Shown here in pieces: positions 1 to 7,892 of a DNA stretch of 64,000 nucleotides. The notes below the pieces were generated by a model, which was given only the letters and a program-made list of their open reading frames with translations, was not told the DNA's origin and did no database searches. The DNA lies in assembly GCA_947259705.1 (NCBI GenBank), contig CAMYNL010000003.1, positions 136,568 to 200,567 on the forward strand. Reading direction: 5' to 3'. Both the position numbers and the translations under genes were made by a program. Source of the DNA: an uncultured Gammaproteobacteria bacterium (GTDB lineage: Bacteria > Pseudomonadota > Gammaproteobacteria > Arenicellales > JAANXG01). Every line of letters starts with the position of its first letter. The first letter of the stretch is position 1.

Positions 1-3000
1 AGCCCCCGGCGGATCCTAGCACGTGGTCGACCCAGAGATTGGTCAGGTGCTCCTGCAGGCGGTTCTGCTGCTGCCGGGCGGACAGGTTGTCGAGGTCGAT
101 CCACATCAAGGGCTGATCCTGCATCGCGCATGAAAACACGGCGCGTGTCCGCTGACCGCTGTCCGGGTCCACCTGCCACTGCAGGCATTGGGCACAGACA
201 CCCTTTAGCATGCATTGCATGGGACTGCCGACGGTACCGACGATATCCACGTCCTCGCGAAACAGGTCCCGGAAGCCGGTGGCCATCGCCTGCTGCAAGC
301 CCTGCAGCAGGCCGGTGGCGCCCATGACCAAGACATGGTCGACGGACTTCAGATCCACCGCTGCCCGTTGCTTCAGGTCTCCGCGGGCGTACCGTCTTGC
401 CAGCTCGACGACGTCCTGTTCCGCCACCGCGATGTCCTCCGCCCGGCGCGTCTGCACCGTGGGACCCTCGGCAGTGGCCCATACGATCTGGTCGGCGGTT
501 GTCTCCAGTTCGTCTTGGTAATAGAGATGATCCACGTGCGGATAACAGGCGAAATAGATTACCCGCACGCCCTGTGCGCGCAGGGCGGGTCCCAGCCCCA
601 ACATCACCGCGGCTCCCCAGCTGCCGGCCACCACCAGAATGGTCTTGCCGCTCTCGACCTCGGTGGGAGCACCCGTCGGCCCCATCAATACGATCGGGTC
701 ACCGGGACAAAGCTGCGCGGCCAGCTTCGCATTGGCGCCCCAGCGAAGCAGCAGCAGGCGCAGTTTGTCTCCATCGACGCCGGCGCCGCTGATGGTCTGC
801 AACGGTATCTGCAGGCGAGTACCGGCAACTTTCGCGCTCAGGCTTTCGAACATCTGCAGACGGAAAAACTGGCCTGGCTTGAAGTTTCGTGCCGCCAAGG
901 GCGCCTTCACCCACAACTCCAGCACCACCGGGTTGTCGTTCACGACACTTACCACGGTCGCCCGCAACTGGTCCTCGAGTCGGTCGAGAAACGCGGCGGC
1001 ATCGGATCCATCGTCGGTTCCGTCGGCGGCTTGCTTCAGCAGCGTCATGATCTCCGGGTAGCTGCGCTTGGCCGAGGCAATGGCTTTGACCACACTGCCG
1101 TGAAAGACTGGATGCGCGTCGCCGACAAATGTCACCCGATGGCCGTCCTTGCCATAGGAAGTGAAGGGCCCGAACTCGGCTGCCTTACAATGTTCCGCGA
1201 CCTGCACCGGCTGCACGTCATGCCTGTGCGCGATGTGAGGCAGAAAGTGGTTGTTTTCGATGGTGAATGTGCCTGGGTATTCGCCTTCGTAGATGGTGTT
1301 CGGGAAAGTGCCGGCGGCCACCAGGATGGCTCGCGCCGGCAGGCGCACTTCCTTACCCCGCGAAATCCAGCGTCCCTCGGATTTTATCCGCGGGCGACAG
1401 ACCAGTTCCGCCACATGACCGAACCGGTCGAGCTCGACGCGAACAGGATCCATGCCCTCGAGATAATAGACGCCTTCCTCCATGGCCTTGACGATTTCCT
1501 CGTGGTTGCGGAGATAGGCCGGCGATTCGTTGATGCTGCGTCGGTAGACGATGGTCACACCGCCCCAGTCACGCAACAGCGATATGAAATCCGGCTCTAT
1601 ACCCTCACGCTCAGCCCGCTCGCGTTCCGTCCGGATCTGTCGCCCGTGTCGGAGAAACTCCTGCAATGTGTCCCTGCTCTCCGGATCGAGAGCCATGGTC
1701 ACATCAGCGTCCCCGCGTTGTTTCGTCAAGACCTCGTAACGTGACAGTATTTTCTCGACCTGCACGATGTAATAAGCCTGCACCTCGGTGGCGGTATCGA
1801 TGGCGGTGAGACCGCCGCCGATGACTACTGCCGGCAGCCGTATCTGAAGGTTCGCAAGGCTGTCTGGTTTCGCCGCACCTGTGAGCTGGAGAGCCATCAG
1901 AAAGTCATTGGCCTGTCGCATGCCGCGAGCCAGGCTGTTGCCCATGTTAATGACACGTGGCAGACCCGCACCGTTGGCCACGCAGACGTGGTCGAAACCA
2001 AGCTGCCACGCATCGTCCAGTGTCAATGTGCCGCCGAGCCGGACACCGCCCACGACCCTGAAGCTGTTACGGCGCGCCAGCGTGAGGTAGATCAACTTGA
2101 GGAAATTCTTGTCCCAGCGAACGGTGATACCGTATTCCGCCACTCCGCCGAAACCCGACACGATGCGGTCCGACAGCGACTCACAAATAACCGAGTAGTC
2201 TTTCACCGGCGCAGTCAAGAGCTCGCGGGGTAGGGGTTCTATCTTCAGGCCGTCTATCCCGACTACGGCGCAACCCTCCATGGTCAGATGATGTGCCATA
2301 GTGAAGCCCGCGGGTCCCATTCCGGCAATCAGTACCCGGAGTCCGTTGTAGGGCTGCATCAGGTACTGTTGCCGCCGCAACGGATTCCAACGCGTAAGCA
2401 GGTCGTATATCTCCACTCCCCATGGCAGGTCGAGGACGTCCGTCAGAATCCGAGTTTCGATCTGTGGTATGTCCACGGGGTCCTGTTTCTGATAAATGCA
2501 TGCCTTCATGCAGTCATTGCAGATCCTGTGCCCGGTCGCGGGGATCATCGGGTTGTCGATCATCGCCACCGCGAGGGCGCCCAGCGGGTGGCCGTCCCGC
2601 TGCAGCAGATGCATCTCGGATATCTTCTCGTCCAGTGGGCAGCCGGTGAGCGTGACGCCGAGAGGGTTTACCTTCAATCCCAATTCCGGTTGTTGCTTCT
2701 TCTCGGGAAATCCCCGGGAGCAGAAGTCACCCTCCTGTTGGTGGCAATAGACGCAGTAATGGACCTGGTCCATCACCTGACGCAGGTCCATACGCGAGTC
2801 AGTGAGATCGAAGCCGTCGCGTTGGCGCAGCGCATCCCCGGAGGCCGTGAGACGCTCCAGCTCGCCGTCTCGCTGATGGTGCAGTGGAACCAGGCGGGTG
2901 TGATCAACCGTTTGCGGTTGGCGGAAACTGGTCCATGCGTCAACCTGGGCCCGGCCCTCCACATCCCTCTGCGCCAGGATGCACCACTCGGTGAGCCGGT

Positions 3001-3469
3001 CCAGCGCGTCCTGACTGGTCTCGGGCGATGCGAGAAAACGGTCGGCCAGGCGGGCGACGGCGAGTTCCATGTCCCCCTCGACCCCGCCAAGCTGTGATTT
3101 CAGCCAGTAATCCAGCTCTGAGAAGGACCGCTTGATGGCGGCCCGGTAACGACGACTGCGACGTTTGACGAACTCCTCCTTGAAACGCGCCACCAGCGCC
3201 TGTTCCCCCAGAACTTCCCTGCTCAGCGCCAGAGAATCTACGATGTCGAACTGCCGGGCGAGAAAGCACTCCAAATGCGGCGCCACCGCCAGCAGCAGTG
3301 CACTGACTTCGACGCTGCGCAACCTGGCACCCGCGCGGTAGCGCTCCAACCGCTCCCCCAGCGACGGGGCATCGCTTTTCAGTGCGGACAGGAACTGCCG
3401 GTCCAGGCGGATCAGCCCGTCAACCGACTGCAAGCTGGAAAAATCCAGGTTCTTGGATACGCGACTCAT
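1..3469 (-). CDS. Giant Fe-S/FAD oxidoreductase with PyrK-like C-terminus (3' end beyond window)
   Basis: Reading leftward there is no stop in at least 1156 codons, so the 3' end lies outside the window. ATG at 3469 is preceded by GGAG. Residues 1-230 are unrecognised. Cysteine motifs follow near 238 (CVYC) and 315 (CNDCMKAC), resembling the Fe-S domain of glutamate synthase small subunit. A FAD Rossmann motif (GMGPAG) lies near 377 and a second dinucleotide site (GGGLTA) near 546. From about 835 comes a ferredoxin-reductase-like domain, ending in a four-cysteine cluster near 1082-1110 (CMLKGVCAQC plus a later Cys) like the 2Fe-2S site of PyrK. Inference: electrons pass between NAD(P)H, flavin and Fe-S centres. 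The physiological partner is unknown; the PyrK likeness makes a dihydroorotate dehydrogenase-type partner left of the window worth checking. Confidence 0.85.
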   Translation of the reverse strand, partial: MSRVSKNLDFSSLQSVDGLIRLDRQFLSALKSDAPSLGERLERYRAGARLRSVEVSALLLAVAPHLECFLARQFDIVDSLALSREVLGEQALVARFKEEFVKRRSRRYRAAIKRSFSELDYWLKSQLGGVEGDMELAVARLADRFLASPETSQDALDRLTEWCILAQRDVEGRAQVDAWTSFRQPQTVDHTRLVPLHHQRDGELERLTASGDALRQRDGFDLTDSRMDLRQVMDQVHYCVYCHQQEGDFCSRGFPEKKQQPELGLKVNPLGVTLTGCPLDEKISEMHLLQRDGHPLGALAVAMIDNPMIPATGHRICNDCMKACIYQKQDPVDIPQIETRILTDVLDLPWGVEIYDLLTRWNPLRRQQYLMQPYNGLRVLIAGMGPAGFTMAHHLTMEGCAVVGIDGLKIEPLPRELLTAPVKDYSVICESLSDRIVSGFGGVAEYGITVRWDKNFLKLIYLTLARRNSFRVVGGVRLGGTLTLDDAWQLGFDHVCVANGAGLPRVINMGNSLARGMRQANDFLMALQLTGAAKPDSLANLQIRLPAVVIGGGLTAIDTATEVQAYYIVQVEKILSRYEVLTKQRGDADVTMALDPESRDTLQEFLRHGRQIRTERERAEREGIEPDFISLLRDWGGVTIVYRRSINESPAYLRNHEEIVKAMEEGVYYLEGMDPVRVELDRFGHVAELVCRPRIKSEGRWISRGKEVRLPARAILVAAGTFPNTIYEGEYPGTFTIENNHFLPHIAHRHDVQPVQVAEHCKAAEFGPFTSYGKDGHRVTFVGDAHPVFHGSVVKAIASAKRSYPEIMTLLKQAADGTDDGSDAAAFLDRLEDQLRATVVSVVNDNPVVLELWVKAPLAARNFKPGQFFRLQMFESLSAKVAGTRLQIPLQTISGAGVDGDKLRLLLLRWGANAKLAAQLCPGDPIVLMGPTGAPTEVESGKTILVVAGSWGAAVMLGLGPALRAQGVRVIYFACYPHVDHLYYQDELETTADQIVWATAEGPTVQTRRAEDIAVAEQDVVELARRYARGDLKQRAAVDLKSVDHVLVMGATGLLQGLQQAMATGFRDLFREDVDIVGTVGSPMQCMLKGVCAQCLQWQVDPDSGQRTRAVFSCAMQDQPLMWIDLDNLSARQQQNRLQEHLTNLWVDHVLGSAGG

Positions 3470-3520
3470 TCGGACTCCAGGTGATCCTGCCGCTGAACTT
3501 GGGCGCAGAACAGGGCGCGT

Positions 3521-3526
3521 ATTATG
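3521..3526 (-). promoter_or_regulatory. Candidate -10 box for the giant oxidoreductase
   Basis: On the minus strand CATAAT is followed after two bases by GCGCC. It lies about 50 bases upstream of the ATG. No good -35 hexamer is visible, so this is tentative. Confidence 0.35.
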
Positions 3527-3684
3527 CCCCAATGCCGGCGAAGCGAACGAATCGCGACCACCGGCGGGGTCATGGCCCGGGCTGATGTAAGCGACGCGCA
3601 GCGAGCCGCCGCAGGTCGGGTCCGCAGTCGATCGGTCCGCGACATGCCCCCGTTCGGGAATCTGCAAAGCACAACCGCCTGCGG

Positions 3685-3690
3685 TATGAT
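3685..3690 (+). promoter_or_regulatory. Candidate -10 box for the DUF599 gene
   Basis: TATGAT, five of six matches to the sigma-70 -10 consensus, about 94 bases upstream of the DUF599 start. The -35 region is poor. Confidence 0.3.
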
Positions 3691-3783
3691 CCAGCTGACG
3701 GTCTGTGCCGATAACGAAGGCGAGGGCCCGGAATACCCGTCGACAGGCGTACCACCACACATCACGACGATCATCATCCAAAC

Positions 3784-4470
3784 ATGGAAGGACTTACTCT
3801 ACTCGACTATGGTGCTCTCGCGTGGTTTGCCGCCTGCTGGGTCGGCTTCACCCTCTACGCCGACTACAGCAGGTGGCGTGAGAAAAGCGTCACCGCGGTG
3901 GTGGAGAGCCATCGCATCCAGTGGATGCGCAACATGGTTGGCCGCGAGATGCGCATGATTGATGCCATCATCCAGGCCAACCTGCTCAGCGGCGTAGGGT
4001 TCTTCGCGTCGACCTCCCTGCTGCTGGTCGGCGGACTCCTGACCATCCTGGGCGCCACCGACCGAGCGGTTGCCATACTCGGCGATCTGCCGTTCACGGT
4101 GGATGTTAGTCGCTCGGCCTGGGAATTGAAGGTGCTGCTGCTGGTGGTGATCTTCATTTATGCGTTCTTCAAGTTTGCCTGGGCACATCGTCTGATCATC
4201 TACTGCTCGATTCTGGTCGGGGCGGCCCCCCTGGACACCAATGTGGACGACGCGGCGGAGCAGTTCGCCCGCAAGGCGGCCGGCCTGCACACCCTCGCCG
4301 GCCGGCACTTCAATACCGGGGTCAGATCGTATTTTTTTGCGCTTGCCGGGCTGGCCTGGTTCCTCCATCCCCTCGTCTTCATGACCGTCACGGCCTGGGT
4401 GACGTACGTGCTCTACCGGCGGGAATTCCGCTCCAAGTCATACCAGATACTCGCCCAGCCGTCCCCTTGA
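3784..4470 (+). CDS. DUF599 family inner-membrane protein
   Basis: 228 residues with at least four hydrophobic segments: near 8-25, 68-90, 117-135 (AWELKVLLLVVIFIYAFFKF) and 185-210. The length, the WMRNMV segment and the FKFAWAHRLIIY segment fit the DUF599 family of uncharacterised membrane proteins, which often sit beside oxidoreductase or envelope genes. It probably lies in the inner membrane. No catalytic motif is visible and I propose no function. ATG at 3784 has no clear Shine-Dalgarno sequence. The nearest downstream gene on the same strand is an OmpA-like porin after a 200-base gap, so an operon is uncertain. Confidence 0.85.
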   Translation: MEGLTLLDYGALAWFAACWVGFTLYADYSRWREKSVTAVVESHRIQWMRNMVGREMRMIDAIIQANLLSGVGFFASTSLLLVGGLLTILGATDRAVAILGDLPFTVDVSRSAWELKVLLLVVIFIYAFFKFAWAHRLIIYCSILVGAAPLDTNVDDAAEQFARKAAGLHTLAGRHFNTGVRSYFFALAGLAWFLHPLVFMTVTAWVTYVLYRREFRSKSYQILAQPSP

Positions 4471-4672
4471 CGGGAGCAGAGATACCGCGCAACTTCGGTG
4501 CATCGGGTGCCGGTCATTGGGATGGGGCAGGTCGCCGGCGGAGCAGGACAGCGGTCCCGTCAGTAAACGTCGGCTTTCGGTCCCACAAATCTTGCGGGTG
4601 GCGACCGTTTCTTGTTTACTACATCGCCGGCGGGCAACAGCCTTGCCCCTTCTGAAAGCAACGGAGAGAAGA

Positions 4673-5632
4673 GTGATTCACCTGAAAAGATTCATGTTGG
4701 TGGTGGTTGTCACCATGGCGTGCTGGTCCGCGCTCGCGGATCAGGGAAATTTTTACGTTGGTCCACAGGCCGCATACGTATGGCTGGACGGCGACCGGGA
4801 TATCAACAACCCGGATAGCGAACTGGTGGACGATGCGTTCTATCTCGGTCTGGGTCTCGGTTACCGGTTCAACAAGGACTGGGCTGCGGAAATAAGTTAC
4901 CTGACGGATACCAACAGCGGAATGTCGGTGGATTTCTTCAACATCAACGGTTTCCGGTTCTTTGGTGACAATTTCCGGCCTTTCGTATCGGCAGGATTCA
5001 GTCACCTGGACATAGACGGCGTGCTTGATGAGGATACTGACCAGGTACAGCTGGGTCTTGGTATAGCGAAATACCTCTCCGCTAAATGGGAGGCGCGGCT
5101 GTGGTGGCAGCACATGTATAACCTGGCCTTCGGCTCCGACAACGATAATGTGGTGACTCTGGCGCTAAACTATCACTTCAAGCGCCCCGCGCCGCCACCA
5201 CCGCAGTCGGCGCCTGCCCCAGCACCACAGCCGCAGGCCCAGGCGCAGCCCGAGTCGGTGCCGTCCAGCGAAGAGGTCATCGAGACATTTGAGCTGCTGG
5301 TGGAGTTCGATACCGACAAACACTCCATACGCTCTGTCTATCAGCCCCAGTTCGACCGCATAGGCGGTGTCCTGCAGCAGAACCCGGAAATTAATTTTAT
5401 CATCGAGGGGCATGCCGACTGGCGGCATACCGAGGAGTACAATCAGGCTCTTTCCGAGCGGCGCGCCCAGGCGGTGAAGGAGAAATTCGTGCGTGACTAC
5501 GGGATTGCGTCGTCGCGAATACGCACGGTGGGATACGGCGAAACCCGGCCCATCGCCAGCAACGAGACTGACGAAGGCATGCAGCGAAACCGACGGGCGA
5601 TAGCGGTATTTACGGTCAAGCGCAGGCCCTAG
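4673..5632 (+). CDS. OmpA family outer-membrane protein
   Basis: 319 residues from a GTG start, chosen because GGAGA lies seven bases upstream and the protein then begins with a clean signal peptide (cleavage likely after the ALA at 20-22). An open frame continues upstream to 4517 but looks non-coding. Residues about 23-170 form an OmpA-like eight-strand barrel with alternating aromatic strands. A Pro/Gln/Ala-rich linker (about 172-205) follows, then an OmpA peptidoglycan-binding domain (about 210-317). That domain keeps the GHAD Asp and the SERRA Arg that contact diaminopimelate in the family. Likely role: tethering outer membrane to peptidoglycan. A large inverted repeat follows the stop codon. 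Confidence 0.92.
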   Translation: MIHLKRFMLVVVVTMACWSALADQGNFYVGPQAAYVWLDGDRDINNPDSELVDDAFYLGLGLGYRFNKDWAAEISYLTDTNSGMSVDFFNINGFRFFGDNFRPFVSAGFSHLDIDGVLDEDTDQVQLGLGIAKYLSAKWEARLWWQHMYNLAFGSDNDNVVTLALNYHFKRPAPPPPQSAPAPAPQPQAQAQPESVPSSEEVIETFELLVEFDTDKHSIRSVYQPQFDRIGGVLQQNPEINFIIEGHADWRHTEEYNQALSERRAQAVKEKFVRDYGIASSRIRTVGYGETRPIASNETDEGMQRNRRAIAVFTVKRRP

Positions 5633-5648
5633 AGGCGGGCCCGCCGCC

Positions 5649-5693
5649 GCGGACCGCCAATGACGGGCGACAGCTGTACCTTCGGCGGTCCGC
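5649..5693. repeat. Inverted repeat after the OmpA gene
   Basis: Ten-base perfect arms, GCGGACCGCC (5649-5658) and GGCGGTCCGC (5684-5693), separated by 25 bases. A shorter palindrome, GGCGGGCCCGCC, sits just upstream at 5635-5646. There is no T-tract, so an intrinsic terminator is not proven; mRNA 3'-end protection or an operator is equally possible. Confidence 0.5.
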
Positions 5694-5740
5694 CGCGGCT
5701 GTATATTCCTACGTTCCCCATCCGGGGCTGACTTGACACC

Positions 5741-6448
5741 ATGGCGGGCGAGCTCAGAGGTGTCAATATAGTCGATACCGCGAAGTTCAATTTCGAACTG
5801 ATCTCCACCGTGGGTAACCACTGCGAAGTTTGGCGGACCGCCGGCACACGGGTGGTCGGTGCACGAAAGCGTCGGTTCGACCTGGTAGTCAAGAAATATC
5901 GACGTCCCTGCTCAGTCCGCGAGGTGCAGGTACTGGAGAAGGAGCACCGCCGGCTGAAGTCGCAGCTGGAGGATATCGTCCCGTCGACACTTTTCGCGAG
6001 AGCCGAGGTGGATGGAGAGCAGTCGGTGGTCGCCCTGAGTCAGGCAGTCAATCGCTGGTTCAATGTTGCGAACCCCACCAACGAAGATGAAGCAATACCC
6101 TTGCTGCGGCGACTGCCGAAGGCCCGCAATCAGTTGCTGCGTTTCGTGCATGCGGCCCGTAAGTGGGAGTATGAGGCCGATTCGAAGATCATCGACTTGT
6201 ATGGCGTGGACAACCTGGTGCTGAACACACGCAGGGAACTGCGTTACCTGGACAGTTTCCACGTCTTTTTCTACGCCGACATGCTTCGTTACGTGGAAGA
6301 CGAGGACGGACTGTTGGAGCGCAAGGTGGACGTGTCTGTAAAACGCCGTGAATACCTCGACTACCTGCTCAAAGCCGTGAACGAAAACCCGACTGACCCC
6401 GCTGGTGGCCGCAACCGTGTCGCCGCACCCGTTTCAAAGGCGGTTTAG
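5741..6448 (+). CDS. Uncharacterised protein with kinase-like residue layout
   Basis: 235 residues, not a family I can name. The order of residues resembles a small protein-kinase/APH-type fold. A strand with Lys51-Lys52 (FDLVVKKY) resembles the ATP-anchoring lysine, a helix carries Glu66/Glu68, a hinge-like stretch lies near 96-107, DLYGVDNLVLN (152-162) resembles a catalytic loop with Asp152 and Asn158, and YLDSF supplies Asp171 where the metal-binding Asp would be. The catalytic His is absent and the Asp-to-Asn spacing is one residue longer than usual. No signal peptide or membrane segment is seen, so it is probably cytoplasmic. The ATG lies 108 bases after the OmpA gene. Kinase-like is an inference from motif order; it could be a pseudokinase or unrelated. 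Confidence 0.6.
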   Translation: MAGELRGVNIVDTAKFNFELISTVGNHCEVWRTAGTRVVGARKRRFDLVVKKYRRPCSVREVQVLEKEHRRLKSQLEDIVPSTLFARAEVDGEQSVVALSQAVNRWFNVANPTNEDEAIPLLRRLPKARNQLLRFVHAARKWEYEADSKIIDLYGVDNLVLNTRRELRYLDSFHVFFYADMLRYVEDEDGLLERKVDVSVKRREYLDYLLKAVNENPTDPAGGRNRVAAPVSKAV

Positions 6449-6506
6449 CGGTGACACTGAACAGGCCGATCGCGGGCGGTCTTCAATTCGCGGCATGCTA
6501 TGGTTG

Positions 6507-7106
6507 TTACTTGCGCCTCAGTTCGGTCTCGATACGGATATTGACCTCGTCGGCAACGTTCGGCACGTAGCTCTCGATGCCGAATTCGCTGCGTCGGATG
6601 ACAGCGGTCGCGGAAAAACCGGTGTAATAGGCGCCCTTGTACTTCTCCAGTAGCTTGCTCAGGGGGTGCTCACCGATGTGGTTCAGGGTGGCGAGCAGGG
6701 TCACCTCCCGGGTGACGCCATGCAATGTCAGGTCTCCCAGAACGTGGTAGCGACTTTTGCTTACTTTGCTGACAGTCTTGCTTTTGAAGCTGATGGTCGG
6801 AAACCTGGCGGCGTCGAAGAAATCTTCGGCCAACAGATGTTCATCGAGCTTTGGAACGTCGGTGTCCACGCTGGCGGTCCTGATGGTGACTTCCACCTTG
6901 CTGTTGGCGGGCTGCTCCTGATCGAACACGAGACTGCCGTCGAAGTCGTTGAATTGTCCGTAGAAATTGGACAAGCCCAGGTGGTTCACAGCAAACAGGA
7001 TGTTGGTGTGGGCCTTGTCGAACTCGAAGTTCTCCGGCGTTGCCATGGCGCTGTGAGAAAAAAAGGCGATCATCCCCGCAGCCAGGGCCGATACTTGGTT
7101 TCGCAT
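6507..7106 (-). CDS. YceI family periplasmic lipid-binding protein
   Basis: 199 residues with a signal peptide (MRNQVSALAAGMIAFFSHSA, cleavage near residue 22) and a full YceI-like lipocalin domain. Characteristic segments include FEFDKAHTNILFAVNHLG near the mature N-terminus, the central GDLTLHGVTREV, and the C-terminal FGIESYVPNVADEVNI. YceI proteins bind isoprenoid-type lipids such as polyprenyl compounds in the periplasm; the ligand here is unknown. The gene is monocistronic on the minus strand, convergent with the preceding kinase-like gene and divergent from the editing-domain operon. ATG at 7106 has a CTGGAGGAT Shine-Dalgarno region just upstream. Confidence 0.93.
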   Translation of the reverse strand: MRNQVSALAAGMIAFFSHSAMATPENFEFDKAHTNILFAVNHLGLSNFYGQFNDFDGSLVFDQEQPANSKVEVTIRTASVDTDVPKLDEHLLAEDFFDAARFPTISFKSKTVSKVSKSRYHVLGDLTLHGVTREVTLLATLNHIGEHPLSKLLEKYKGAYYTGFSATAVIRRSEFGIESYVPNVADEVNIRIETELRRK

Positions 7107-7197
7107 GAATCCTCCAGTTATGGATTTGTTGCCATGAGGTGATCTTAAACCCCGCAGAAAGTTTTGCCCATACCGACAAATTCCGGGCGCTGTTCGT

Positions 7198-7206
7198 TGC
7201 TAGAAT
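7198..7206 (+). promoter_or_regulatory. Extended -10 promoter upstream of the editing-domain operon
   Basis: TGC followed by TAGAAT makes an extended -10 element (TGnTAnAAT). No good -35 is present, which extended -10 promoters tolerate. Transcription from here would give a leader of about 235 bases before the ATG at 7447. Confidence 0.4.
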
Positions 7207-7411
7207 AACCAGGGGCGCCTAGACGGGCGGTCAACAGCATGGTTGACCGACCCAATCTGATGCAACGCCGCAGTGCCGACCGCCGTCTTGCGGTCTGCGG
7301 GAGATCGGGATTCGTGTCGGAGCCGCCGGGCCGGAATCGGTATACCGGCCTCGGGTTCGTCCGCCCCTACTGGAGGGGACCTGCGCGAGTGCATCCCAGC
7401 CGAAATCGCCC

Positions 7412-7430
7412 CCGGTGCGGCGGGCACCGG
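7412..7430 (+). repeat. Hairpin just upstream of the editing-domain start codon
   Basis: Perfect seven-base arms CCGGTGC (7412-7418) and GCACCGG (7424-7430) around a five-base loop. It ends 16 bases before the ATG and just upstream of the GGGG ribosome site, so it could influence translation initiation. Confidence 0.5.
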
Positions 7431-7446
7431 CGCTATATGGGGAATC

Positions 7447-7857
7447 ATGAGGTTATTGATCCTGTTCGTATCGGAATTCGCCTACCAGCCCGGGCAGAGG
7501 AGCCGGCCGGGTGCAGCCACGGCGCCTTCGGGCTGCCGATGGTCCGACGCGGTGCTGGCTCTTATCCATGCAGAGCCCGCTGATTCGAAGGTGTTGCCGG
7601 TGGTGGTCACCAAGTTGGCCAAGAATCTCAAATGGGCGGCGCGGAAGAACCATACCGAGCGGATAATCCTCCATTCCTTCGCGCATCTGGCGGAGCATCG
7701 GGCACCCCCGGAGACGGCGGCAGAGATCATTGCGCAGGTCGAACAGCGATTACTGGATACGGGATACAGCGCCGCGCAGACACCGTTCGGCTACCTGCTG
7801 GATCTGCAGCTCAGCGCCCCGGGTCGGGAGTTCACACGCATTTACAAGGAGTTTTAG
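7447..7857 (+). CDS. Free-standing archaeal-type threonyl-tRNA synthetase editing domain
   Basis: 136 residues from ATG 7447; an upstream extension of the frame looks non-coding. The whole protein matches the editing domain found at the N-terminus of archaeal ThrRS, a D-Tyr-tRNA deacylase-like fold. The landmarks are MRLLILFVSEF at the start, the central LHSFAHLAEHRAPPE (compare archaeal PYAHLS) and the terminal TPFGYLLDLQL followed by GRE. In archaeal ThrRS this domain clears Ser mischarged on tRNA-Thr, using a lysine within PFGWYK; that lysine is Leu here. The protein is therefore a standalone trans-editing homologue with a changed active site, or has another role. The genome's own ThrRS (thrS, 20993) keeps the bacterial editing site. 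It leads a tight operon with DUF2238 and hydrolase genes. Confidence 0.8.
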   Translation: MRLLILFVSEFAYQPGQRSRPGAATAPSGCRWSDAVLALIHAEPADSKVLPVVVTKLAKNLKWAARKNHTERIILHSFAHLAEHRAPPETAAEIIAQVEQRLLDTGYSAAQTPFGYLLDLQLSAPGREFTRIYKEF

Positions 7858-7892
7858 GAATGATTCCTGAGGGTTCGCGGGAGGTGCGCGCC

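Larger units (their letters stand above)
3470..3783. other. Divergent intergenic region (314 bp), no gene seen
   Basis: Spacer between the leftward oxidoreductase gene and the rightward DUF599 gene. No convincing coding frame. It holds a candidate leftward -10 (3521-3526) and a rightward -10 (3685-3690), so it is probably a divergent promoter region with roughly 50- and 90-base leaders. Confidence 0.5.
7107..7446. other. Divergent intergenic region (340 bp) with structured leader
   Basis: No convincing gene. It contains a rightward extended -10 (7198-7206) and then about 240 bases of GC-rich leader with several short inverted repeats, the clearest at 7412-7430. Short open frames across it lack homology signals and good ribosome sites. 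Confidence 0.5.

Noticed and set aside
215-1744. Long rightward open frame (509 codons) over the oxidoreductase gene
   Set aside because: The leftward strand encodes clear FAD, ferredoxin-reductase and cysteine motifs across the same DNA. The rightward product has no recognisable domain and is a high-GC antisense shadow; the same holds for 2288-3097.
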